Under the pieces are notes generated by a model. That model saw nothing but the letters and a program-made list of their open reading frames with translations. It had not been told where the DNA came from and made no database searches. The position numbers and the translations under genes are program-made. Positions 18,223-26,379 of a DNA stretch of 64,000 nt are shown here, piece after piece. The stretch spans positions 62,001 to 126,000 of the forward strand of contig SJCO01000006.1 in the NCBI GenBank assembly GCA_005217565.1, in the 5' to 3' direction. The stretch comes from Puteibacter caeruleilacunae (GTDB lineage: Bacteria > Bacteroidota > Bacteroidia > Bacteroidales > Prolixibacteraceae). Position 1 is the stretch's first letter; each line of letters opens with the position of its first letter.

Positions 18223-18775
18223 CCTCTACTGAACCTCTCCCCGGAGAAGGTAAGTCGATATCGGAATAGCCTAGATGAAGAAAACCTAAGCAACGCTGAT
18301 TCGGACTTAATCCAAGATAATCGCCAAGAGTTTCAATAAAAGCAGGTGTACTCCAAAATGCACTTAATCCCATCGCGGTTGCTGATAACCACATGTTTTG
18401 AACAGCACACGATACTGCGGCAATATCTTCCCATTCAGGTAATCGACCTGAAGTGTCGCGTTCCATGATGATGGTAATGATAGCATCTGATTTATCTGCA
18501 TTAGCTTTGAATTTTTCAGCTTTCTCAGGATTAACACTTACCCCAGCCTTATAGTCTTTGATGTGATTATCCAGGATGTGTTGTGCTAACTTAGACTTTG
18601 ATTCACCACGAAAAATGATAAATCGCCATGGTTCTGATTTTTTATGATTAGGTGCCCAGTTGGCGTTTTCCAAAATCTGTTCGATTAGTTCTGCACCTAC
18701 TTTATTCTTGTTAAAAAAACGAGGAGGCATTGCCCGTCGATCTCTTATCAATTGACTTAATTTTTTTATATCCAT
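18200..18775 (-). CDS. Nitroreductase-family protein (YdjA-like)
   Basis: A 191-aa FMN-dependent nitroreductase-fold protein without a signal peptide. The N-terminal IRDRRAMPPRFF provides Arg residues for the FMN phosphate, followed by ANWAPNHKKSEPWRFIIF, the typical APNHK..PWRF segment of the YdjA/NfnB group, and a C-terminal LGFLHLGYS strand. Such proteins reduce nitro or quinone compounds with NAD(P)H; physiological substrates are often unknown. It converges with the sulfatase gene and its 3' end is embedded in that gene's terminator hairpin. It is probably unrelated to the surrounding glycan genes. Confidence 0.88.
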   Translation of the reverse strand: MDIKKLSQLIRDRRAMPPRFFNKNKVGAELIEQILENANWAPNHKKSEPWRFIIFRGESKSKLAQHILDNHIKDYKAGVSVNPEKAEKFKANADKSDAIITIIMERDTSGRLPEWEDIAAVSCAVQNMWLSATAMGLSAFWSTPAFIETLGDYLGLSPNQRCLGFLHLGYSDIDLPSPGRGSVEEKTKWMD

Positions 18776-19008
18776 GTGCTTCGTTCTATAGGATTCCAGC
18801 TTTTCTTGTCTTCTGAAACAACAGAATTTTGTGCTTAATGTTTACATCTATAATTCAGATAACTAATTCGGTGTAAGAAAATGTGTGTTGTAATTGTCAG
18901 AAAATTAGTGTGTTGAATAAATGAGTGCATATAAAGATGATGCGAGTACGTCAATTGTATTTTCGTTTTACAACTTTAAAATCGTAAAACCAATCAAAAT
19001 TAAAATCA

Positions 19009-21213
19009 ATGTATCTGCGTAATTTATTATTAATCGTTATTGTCGTTTTTCTGGCGAGTTGTTCAGGAGAAGTGCGCTATGATGATCCTCAACTGCAAGC
19101 AGCAAATGAGTTAATTCAGCGTGTTATTCCTGGGTATAATTCTCAGTTTAAATTAGAACTGTTAGATCAGAAAGAAGATATTTTTGAAATCGATCAACAA
19201 GATGATAAAATTGTCTTGAGAGGTACCAATCCTGTGGCTATTGCATCGGGTTTAAACTGGTATTTAAAGTATACTTGTAACGCACATGTATCATGGTGTG
19301 GTGACCAATTAAACCTACCAGAAGAATTACCTCTGCCTAAAGAAAAAGTACATCGTAAGATTGAAGCAAAATATCGAGTTTACTTCAACTACTGTACATT
19401 AAGCTATACAGCATCGTGGTGGGACTGGGATGCATGGCAGCGCGAAATTGATTTCATGGCAATGAATGGAATCAATATGCCTTTGTCGGTTATCGGACTG
19501 GAAGGTGTATGGTATAATACTTTGTTAAAGTTTGGATTCTCTGATGAGGAAGCAAGATCTTATCTTGTAGGACCTGCCTACTTCGCTTGGCAATGGATGA
19601 CTAATATTCAGAGTCATGGAGGACCACTTCCAAAGAGCTGGATTGACAGTCATGTTGCACTTGGACAGCAGATTATTAATCGTCAGTTAGAGCTTGGAAT
19701 GCAACCTATACAACAAGGATTCACAGGATGTGTTCCTCGTGAGTTTATGGATAAGTTTCCTGAAGCAGCGATCTTACAGGAAGCCAAGTGGTGTGGGTTT
19801 GAAGGAACAGCTCAATTAGATCCTCTTGACCCTTTGTTTAAGAAGTTTGGATCAGCATTTTTGGCCGAACAAGAACGTTTATTTGGTTCTCATGGCGTAT
19901 ATGCAGCCGATCCTTTTCATGAGGGGCATCCACCTAAAGATACTCAGGAATATTTAAGTGCTGTTGGTGAAGCAGTGTATGGATTAATGACCGATCACAA
20001 TCCAGAGGCTATGTGGGCAATGCAGGCATGGTCTATACGTAAGGATATTGCTACAGCAGCACCAAAAGGAAAGCTTCTTGTACTAGACCTTGGAGGTTGG
20101 AAATGGAAGTCTACCGAGAACTATTGGGGATACGACTTTGTTGTGGGTAACCTTCACAACTTTGGAGGTCGTGTGAATATGCATGGCGATATGAAGTTGG
20201 TGGCTTCTAATCAATACCAACAAGCAAAGAAGGTAGCGCCAAATGCAACAGGAAGTGGATTGTTTATGGAGTCAATCAAACAAAATCCTGCTTACTATGA
20301 CCTAGCGTTTGAAATGGCTTCTCATCCTGATAAAATTGATCTTGTTGCCTGGAAAGATGCCTATGTAACTCGCCGTTATGGTGCCGTTTCGGATAATGCG
20401 AAAAAGGCATGGGGAATCTTGTTAGACGGACCATATAAGCCAGGAACTAATGGTGTTGAAAAGAGTTCGATTATTTGTGCTCGTCCTGCTGTGAATGTTA
20501 AGAAGTCGGGACCTAATGCAGGTTTCCACATTCCTTACAAGCCTCAGATGGTTATTGATGCAATTGATTTATTGCTTACTGATGCTAATCGTTTAAGTGC
20601 TTCTGAAGGATATCGATATGATATTGTTGATCTGCAACGCCAGATGCTTACCAACTTAGGACAGGCTATTCATAAGCAAGTAGCAGAAGCTTTCAAGAAT
20701 AAAGATATGACGGCGTTTGACCTACATAGCCAAAGATTTTTACAGTTATTGGCTGATGCTGATGATGTATTGAGAACGCGCTCGGAATTTAGTTTCGATA
20801 AGTGGGTTGCTGATGCAAGATCATGGGGTAATACTCCTGAAGAAAAAGACTTGTATGACTACAACGCATCATTGTTGGTAACGCAGTGGGGTGCTGATAT
20901 GATTTTCGACTATTCGTGGAGAGAGTGGAGTGGATTGATCAAAGGATATTATTTGCCGCGATGGACTAAGTTTTATTCTATGTTGAGGAAACATCTGCAG
21001 GATGGTACTGAGTATAAAGAAGAGGGACTGCCTCAGGTACACGGTCGTGAGCGCTTGCGTGCAAATGAATTTTATGCCTCGCTTGACGATTGGGAAAAAG
21101 GGTGGATCAAAACACCTAAGAATCCAAAGCCTGAGGTTGTTGGCGACGAAGTTGAATTGACAACTAAGGTGTTTGCCAAGTATAAAGAATTAGCAAAAGA
21201 ATATTATCAATAA
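19009..21213 (+). CDS. Alpha-N-acetylglucosaminidase, GH89, lipoprotein
   Basis: Homologue of human NAGLU, which removes terminal alpha-linked GlcNAc from heparan sulfate or mucin glycans. Lipobox ends at C18 (FLASC). An N-terminal alpha/beta domain (about 25-110) is followed by the barrel beginning YRVYFNYCTLSYTASWWDW, a hallmark of the family. The two catalytic glutamates are probably E305 in DPFHEG and E421 in GLFMESIKQNP, by analogy with the two Glu of NAGLU. The C-terminal helical domain is complete; 734 aa fits the family. It is first in a four-gene operon with three other predicted carbohydrate enzymes. A large hairpin follows at 21245. Confidence 0.93.
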   Translation: MYLRNLLLIVIVVFLASCSGEVRYDDPQLQAANELIQRVIPGYNSQFKLELLDQKEDIFEIDQQDDKIVLRGTNPVAIASGLNWYLKYTCNAHVSWCGDQLNLPEELPLPKEKVHRKIEAKYRVYFNYCTLSYTASWWDWDAWQREIDFMAMNGINMPLSVIGLEGVWYNTLLKFGFSDEEARSYLVGPAYFAWQWMTNIQSHGGPLPKSWIDSHVALGQQIINRQLELGMQPIQQGFTGCVPREFMDKFPEAAILQEAKWCGFEGTAQLDPLDPLFKKFGSAFLAEQERLFGSHGVYAADPFHEGHPPKDTQEYLSAVGEAVYGLMTDHNPEAMWAMQAWSIRKDIATAAPKGKLLVLDLGGWKWKSTENYWGYDFVVGNLHNFGGRVNMHGDMKLVASNQYQQAKKVAPNATGSGLFMESIKQNPAYYDLAFEMASHPDKIDLVAWKDAYVTRRYGAVSDNAKKAWGILLDGPYKPGTNGVEKSSIICARPAVNVKKSGPNAGFHIPYKPQMVIDAIDLLLTDANRLSASEGYRYDIVDLQRQMLTNLGQAIHKQVAEAFKNKDMTAFDLHSQRFLQLLADADDVLRTRSEFSFDKWVADARSWGNTPEEKDLYDYNASLLVTQWGADMIFDYSWREWSGLIKGYYLPRWTKFYSMLRKHLQDGTEYKEEGLPQVHGRERLRANEFYASLDDWEKGWIKTPKNPKPEVVGDEVELTTKVFAKYKELAKEYYQ

Positions 21214-21244
21214 TATGCGGTGAACCAGATTAATAGATCTCAAT

Positions 21245-21281
21245 GGAATTAGGGCTATAGGTGTGATGTAGCCTTAATTCC
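21245..21281 (+). promoter_or_regulatory. Intercistronic hairpin between GH89 and DUF2961 genes
   Basis: GGAATTAGGGCTA (21245-21257) pairs with TAGCCTTAATTCC (21269-21281): 13 bp with one G-U. No U tract follows, so it is more likely an mRNA stability or processing element than a terminator. Confidence 0.55.
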
Positions 21282-21335
21282 TGGTTCTTTGAGTCGGTTC
21301 CATCAGTTTTATAAATCAAATAATATTTGGTTCAG

Positions 21336-23429
21336 ATGAGAAAAAGAAAACTAAACTTTTTGGGAGTGATGCTCCTTTTGGGAATTATGGTGAGCTGTGT
21401 CTCACAGAAAGAACAGGTTGTAGATATGCGATCGCTTCTCAACGAGATGGTTGATCGTGAACAATTGGCTATTTATCCTGAAGGAGCATATCAATGCAAG
21501 CAGGCAAGTAGTTACAACCGTGAGTCTGTGTCGCCCGATAAGCCAGGATGGTTTGCCGATAGTGATGGTGTATATTGTATTCGCACCGAGGAGAACAATG
21601 GAAAGAAAGAATGGGTGTTGATGGAGGATGAAGGTCCTGGTTGTATCACAAAGATATGGGCAGTATGCTTTTATTATGGTCTAAAGAATACCACCGGAGC
21701 AAATGTGAACTTTTATCTTGATGGAGCACAAGAACCTACCATATCAACCAATTTCTTTGATCTGGTTAAAGGACATGATTTTGTAAGTAAGCCATTTGCT
21801 GATTCTACAGCTCGTGCTGGTAATATTTATTTCCCTATCCCTTATGCAAAAAGTTGCAAGATCACCATGGATCAAAAGGTTTTTTACAACATCATCAATT
21901 ATAGAAAATATAAGCCTGGAACCAAAGTGAAGACCTTCACCATGAAGGATTTTGAAGAATTAAAAGGTCTGCGTGAGGAGATCGGACAAATTCTGAATGA
22001 AAAACCAGCGGCAAAAGGAGAGGTTAAAAAGCAGACTAAGCAGTTGAAGAAGAATGAAGCTTTGACGTATGCTTTACCTGAAGGATCTGCTGCCATTAAA
22101 CAGATTGAAATAAAATTAAACAACACCAAAGATATTGCACAGTCGTTGCGTTCAGTTGTCCTTAAAGCTAGTTTCGATGGAGAACAGACTATCTGGGCTC
22201 CAGTAGGAGATTTCTTTAACAATGTAGGAAAAGTACGTTCTTATAACATGTGGGAGCGCCAGGTTAAAGAAGATGGAACAATGGTATGTCGTTGGGTAAT
22301 GCCTTATGAACATGCCGGAGAGATTGCATTGGAGAACATGTCTGATGAGACAGTAGACGTTGAACTTAGTGTTACAACTGATGATTGGAAATGGACCAAT
22401 CAATCGATGCATTTTCATGCTACATGGCGTATGGATGAACCACGACCAACATTCCCACTGTACGATTGGAACTTCTTAAGTGCTGAAGGACAAGGCGTGG
22501 TTGTTGGTGATCAATGGACTGTATTGAATCCTCGCCAGGGATGGTGGGGTGAAGGTGATGAAAAGATCTATATCGATGAAGATATAGAGAAAAAATTCCC
22601 TTCGCATTTTGGAACAGGAACTGAAGATTATTATGGATGGGCAGGAGGAGTTGTGCCTACTCCTAAAGATGAGTTTGCCAAGTTATTCTTAGGGAATATT
22701 ATTGTTGGGGAGACTCGCTCAATGGGGTATAATGTATGTACTCGTACCCGTGTACTGGATGCTATACCATTTTCCAAACAAATTAAGTTTGATGTTGAGG
22801 CTTCATGTGGAACACGTCAACGTTGGCATTATCTTCAGTATGCGCAGACAACCTTCTGGTATGCTATTCCTGGAGTGAAGCATAATCGTAAGCCTCTTCC
22901 TGAGATGGCTTCTGCTGATTTGCCTACATTGAAAGGACTTCAGGCAATTGTTGAAAATGCAAAGAAACAGACTTATGTAGTTGAAGGTGCATTGGAGGCT
23001 GAAATTGTACCTGTTGTAAATAAGTCAAAGGGTGTTCATGAAAACTTTGCAAAGATCCCTGTATGGGGGGAAATGAGTAATGGTGAGTTAAGAAATCTAT
23101 GGTTTGAAAAAGAAGGAGATGCAGTAGAGCTAAAGATCACTGAGCAGTTTGAAAAATCACACATTACCATGGCTGCAGCTGTAGGACGTGGTAATGGTCG
23201 ATATAAGATCTATGTCAATGGGCAACTAAAGACAGAACAAGACCTTTTCTCTAATCATGAAGGTATTACCAATCCTTATATTGATTTGGGAGAGTGTGAT
23301 CCTGTGAACAATGCATATATCGTAAAATTTGTTTTCTCAGGGCATCATGAAAACGCAAGAGCACGAGAAGGAAAATATTCATTGGGAATTGACTTTTTCA
23401 TGATCAAGAATAACTTCTTAAAACGATAA
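21336..23429 (+). CDS. DUF2961 (GH172-like) glycoside hydrolase, lipoprotein
   Basis: The protein begins with a lipoprotein signal ending at C21 (GIMVSC). The DUF2961 core spans about 40-560: WVLMEDEGPGCITKIW near the start and the signature FGTGTEDYYGWAGG in the middle, matching the family's TGTEDYF segment. Characterised members (GH172) act on difructose anhydride or arabinofuranosides, often as trimers with a conserved Glu pair; E in GTEDYY is a candidate catalytic residue. A segment of about 30 Lys-rich residues interrupts the N-terminal part. The last ~140 residues form a separate beta-rich domain, probably carbohydrate-binding. I chose ATG 21336; an upstream TTG at 21327 is in frame. 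Substrate unknown. Confidence 0.82.
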   Translation: MRKRKLNFLGVMLLLGIMVSCVSQKEQVVDMRSLLNEMVDREQLAIYPEGAYQCKQASSYNRESVSPDKPGWFADSDGVYCIRTEENNGKKEWVLMEDEGPGCITKIWAVCFYYGLKNTTGANVNFYLDGAQEPTISTNFFDLVKGHDFVSKPFADSTARAGNIYFPIPYAKSCKITMDQKVFYNIINYRKYKPGTKVKTFTMKDFEELKGLREEIGQILNEKPAAKGEVKKQTKQLKKNEALTYALPEGSAAIKQIEIKLNNTKDIAQSLRSVVLKASFDGEQTIWAPVGDFFNNVGKVRSYNMWERQVKEDGTMVCRWVMPYEHAGEIALENMSDETVDVELSVTTDDWKWTNQSMHFHATWRMDEPRPTFPLYDWNFLSAEGQGVVVGDQWTVLNPRQGWWGEGDEKIYIDEDIEKKFPSHFGTGTEDYYGWAGGVVPTPKDEFAKLFLGNIIVGETRSMGYNVCTRTRVLDAIPFSKQIKFDVEASCGTRQRWHYLQYAQTTFWYAIPGVKHNRKPLPEMASADLPTLKGLQAIVENAKKQTYVVEGALEAEIVPVVNKSKGVHENFAKIPVWGEMSNGELRNLWFEKEGDAVELKITEQFEKSHITMAAAVGRGNGRYKIYVNGQLKTEQDLFSNHEGITNPYIDLGECDPVNNAYIVKFVFSGHHENARAREGKYSLGIDFFMIKNNFLKR

Positions 23430-23438
23430 TCAGAACAT

Positions 23439-23476
23439 CACAGTTCCTTCGTGATTAGAATACGGAAGGAGCTGTG
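23439..23476 (+). promoter_or_regulatory. Intercistronic hairpin between DUF2961 and the large GH gene
   Basis: CACAGTTCCTTC (23439-23450) pairs with GAAGGAGCTGTG (23465-23476), 12 bp with one G-U, without a U tract. It mirrors the hairpin in the preceding gap. Confidence 0.5.
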
Positions 23477-23520
23477 ATGCTACGAATCATAAAATCCAAT
23501 AATATTTTAATCATAGATGT

Positions 23521-26340
23521 ATGAAGGCAATAATTACCCTCTCTTTGCTTTTGCTAACCATGGTCGGTTTAGCACAAAAGTTACCAGCCTATGACAAAAA
23601 CAATGTGACAGAAACCAACGATTGGTTGGTTGATCCTGTTGAGGCAAAGACTAAAATATATCAAACTGATGAAGGTTATCTGGTCCTTTCAAATGGACTT
23701 GTAAGTCGGACTTTCTCTACAAAACCGAATGGAGCTACTATTGGTTTAGAGCTATTAACAAACAATGAGGGATTTCTGCGTTCAGTGCGACCAGAAGCAG
23801 AGGTTGAAATCAACGGAATAAAGTTTAACATTGGTGGATTAATCGGACAGCCTATTCATAATTACTTGCTACCAGAGTGGATTAATGAAATGAAAGCTGA
23901 TCCAGCAGCATTTAAATTACAGGACTACTCCATAGAGGAAACAAAACCTCGTTTCAAATGGAAGAAACGTTTGGAGTGGATGCCTAAAGATATGGCATGG
24001 CCAGCACCCGGAAAGGAGTTGATCTTTTCTTATAAGTTGGATGATGAGGCTCTAGGTTTATTGGTCGCAGGATTGCTAACTGATGACAATCGTCCGGTGA
24101 TCATGGAAGATCAGTTTGAGAAGCTATCTAACAAATGGCAACGTTTTGAATCGAAGGCAGATGATCGAAACTCTTTCATTAATGAAGGTAAATCAGGTGA
24201 AATTATGGCATTGGCTAATACTGCTGTTTATGCCGATCAGGATCTTAAAGATGCAGCTAAAGTTGTAATCGCGAAAGTTAATCCTGGTACAGATAAGAGT
24301 ATTAGTTGGGGACCAGGACTTGGTTTAGTTTTCAAGGATAAGGTTGTTAAGGTAAATCTGCGTACTGCCCGAAATCAGTTTGGCTTTTTCGATGGAGAGC
24401 ATGAAAAAGTAATTGGTGGAATGAAGGCAGGAAAGCCTGTTTGGTTGAGAATGGAGATGACCAATGGAAAGGTTCTAGCGGCTTATTCATACGACAAGTC
24501 GCAATGGACTAAAGTTGGTGAGATTGCAGTGGCTAACGATGTGCCTGATGCCTTCCGTGTTGGTAAAATGGATTGGGCCGGGAAAAACAGTGATCATGGC
24601 GATAAAGGCGAAAGAGGTCGTTGTCATATTGAACAGGTACAGGTATTAGGAGTTATTCCTCAAGATGCTCGTGAGGCAGGTGCTGAGAAGTTTACCTACT
24701 TGAAAGATATTGAAGTAAAGGTACACTACGAATTGTATGACGGGATGCCTGTCTTTTGTAAGTGGGTAACTGTTGATAACCATTCATCAGAGGAGATCGT
24801 TATTAACACCTTTAAGAGTGAAATTCTTGCTGCTCCAGAACCAAAGAGTGTAGTTGATCCTAAGAAGAGTTGGGTGAAACCTAATATTACCATCGAGACT
24901 GATTATGTGTTTGGTGGAATGTCCGATGAAAATGTCTTCAACTCAAGTGTGGCATGGAATATCGATCCGTTGTATAAAACACAGGTAAATTATTCAAGAC
25001 TGACACGTTGTCTTTTGGAGGCTTATCCTAAATATGGTCCTGCGCAGGAAGTAAAAGCAGGAGGAGAGTTTGCAACATTCCGAACCTGGGAGATTATCCA
25101 TGATAGTTGGGATCGTGAGCGAAAGGGATTAGAGCATCGTAGAATGCTAAGGGCTATGGCGCCATGGATTACAGAGAATCCTATTTTTATGCACGTACGT
25201 AGTGCCAAAGATGAGGCTGTTAAGCTAGCAATTGATCAATGTGCAGAAGTTGGATTTGAAAAAGTAATCATGACTTTTGGTAGTGGTTTTAATGCAGAGG
25301 ATGTAAGTGACGCCAATATCAGCAGAATGAAAAAGCTTACTGATTATGCACACTCGAAGAATGTTACCCTTGGAGGATATTCCTTGTTGGCCAGTCGCCG
25401 TGTTGGTGGAGTTAATGATGTGGTAATGCCTGAAGGAATGCGCCCTCGTTTTGGCAACTCCCCATGTTTAGAAAGTCAGTGGGGCCAGGATTATTTTGCC
25501 AAATTATATAAGCTATATAGTGAGACAGGTATGGATAATTTTGAGCATGATGGCTCGTATCCGGGAGATGTATGTGCATCACACAATCATCCAGGACACA
25601 AAGGTTTGGAGGATTCTCAGTGGAAACAATATAAGCGTATTTCTGATTTCTATAAATGGTGCCGGGCTAAGGGTATTTATTTGAATGTACCTGACTACTA
25701 TTTCTTAAGTGGTAGTAGTAAAACAGGTATGGGATATCGCGAGACTAACTGGTCGCTTCCTCGTGCACAGCAAGAAATTATTGAGCGTCAGAATATCTAT
25801 GATGGTACATGGCATAAGACACCTTCTATGGGATGGATGTTCGTGCCATTGGTGCAGTACCATGGTGGAGGAGCTGCAGCGACTATTGAGCCATTGAAGG
25901 AGCACTTACCTCATTACGGTCAGCGTTTGGCAAATCTATTTGGAGCAGGAGTTCAGGCTATTTATCGCGGACCTAAACTATATGATGCCCCAGAGACTAA
26001 AGCGCTTGTGAAAAAATGGGTTGATTGGTATAAAGAGCACAGGGCAATCTTAGATGCTGATATCATTCATGTGCGTCGACCAGATGGACGAGATTATGAT
26101 GCAATTCTTCATGTTGATCCAAAAGGAGAAGAGAAAGGATTGCTAATGATATACAATCCGCTTACAGAACCAATCAAGCGGAAAATCAAGGTGGATCTTT
26201 ATTATACAGGATTGAAGGATCAGGTAACCTTACGTCAGAATGATGGAAAGGCAAACAAAGTAAAGCTTGATCGTGACTATTCAATATGGCTTGATGTGGA
26301 GATTCCTGCAAAGAGTCAGACTTGGTTCACTTTTGAATAA
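23521..26340 (+). CDS. Large secreted hydrolase, clan GH-D-like barrel with nested LamG/DUF1349-like insert
   Basis: A 939-aa protein with signal peptide (1-18). Residues ~30-190 and ~385-510 together look like one N-terminal beta-sandwich of the GH36/GH97 sort, interrupted by a ~190-residue insert (about 193-380) with a concanavalin/DUF1349 pattern (PVWLRMEMTNGKVLAAYSYD, then FRVGKMDWAGK). The barrel (about 550-860) has candidate catalytic acids D672, E675 and D677 in MDNFEHDGSYPGD. A C-terminal beta domain ends the protein. The ordering resembles alpha-galactosidase relatives, but I cannot name a CAZy family. It sits in a glycosidase operon, directly followed by a GH36-like gene, so action on an alpha-linked sugar is likely. 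Activity untested. Confidence 0.65.
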   Translation: MKAIITLSLLLLTMVGLAQKLPAYDKNNVTETNDWLVDPVEAKTKIYQTDEGYLVLSNGLVSRTFSTKPNGATIGLELLTNNEGFLRSVRPEAEVEINGIKFNIGGLIGQPIHNYLLPEWINEMKADPAAFKLQDYSIEETKPRFKWKKRLEWMPKDMAWPAPGKELIFSYKLDDEALGLLVAGLLTDDNRPVIMEDQFEKLSNKWQRFESKADDRNSFINEGKSGEIMALANTAVYADQDLKDAAKVVIAKVNPGTDKSISWGPGLGLVFKDKVVKVNLRTARNQFGFFDGEHEKVIGGMKAGKPVWLRMEMTNGKVLAAYSYDKSQWTKVGEIAVANDVPDAFRVGKMDWAGKNSDHGDKGERGRCHIEQVQVLGVIPQDAREAGAEKFTYLKDIEVKVHYELYDGMPVFCKWVTVDNHSSEEIVINTFKSEILAAPEPKSVVDPKKSWVKPNITIETDYVFGGMSDENVFNSSVAWNIDPLYKTQVNYSRLTRCLLEAYPKYGPAQEVKAGGEFATFRTWEIIHDSWDRERKGLEHRRMLRAMAPWITENPIFMHVRSAKDEAVKLAIDQCAEVGFEKVIMTFGSGFNAEDVSDANISRMKKLTDYAHSKNVTLGGYSLLASRRVGGVNDVVMPEGMRPRFGNSPCLESQWGQDYFAKLYKLYSETGMDNFEHDGSYPGDVCASHNHPGHKGLEDSQWKQYKRISDFYKWCRAKGIYLNVPDYYFLSGSSKTGMGYRETNWSLPRAQQEIIERQNIYDGTWHKTPSMGWMFVPLVQYHGGGAAATIEPLKEHLPHYGQRLANLFGAGVQAIYRGPKLYDAPETKALVKKWVDWYKEHRAILDADIIHVRRPDGRDYDAILHVDPKGEEKGLLMIYNPLTEPIKRKIKVDLYYTGLKDQVTLRQNDGKANKVKLDRDYSIWLDVEIPAKSQTWFTFE

Positions 26341-26379
26341 TTGAAGGTATTTATTGTGGTTAAAGTAATAATAATTGAA

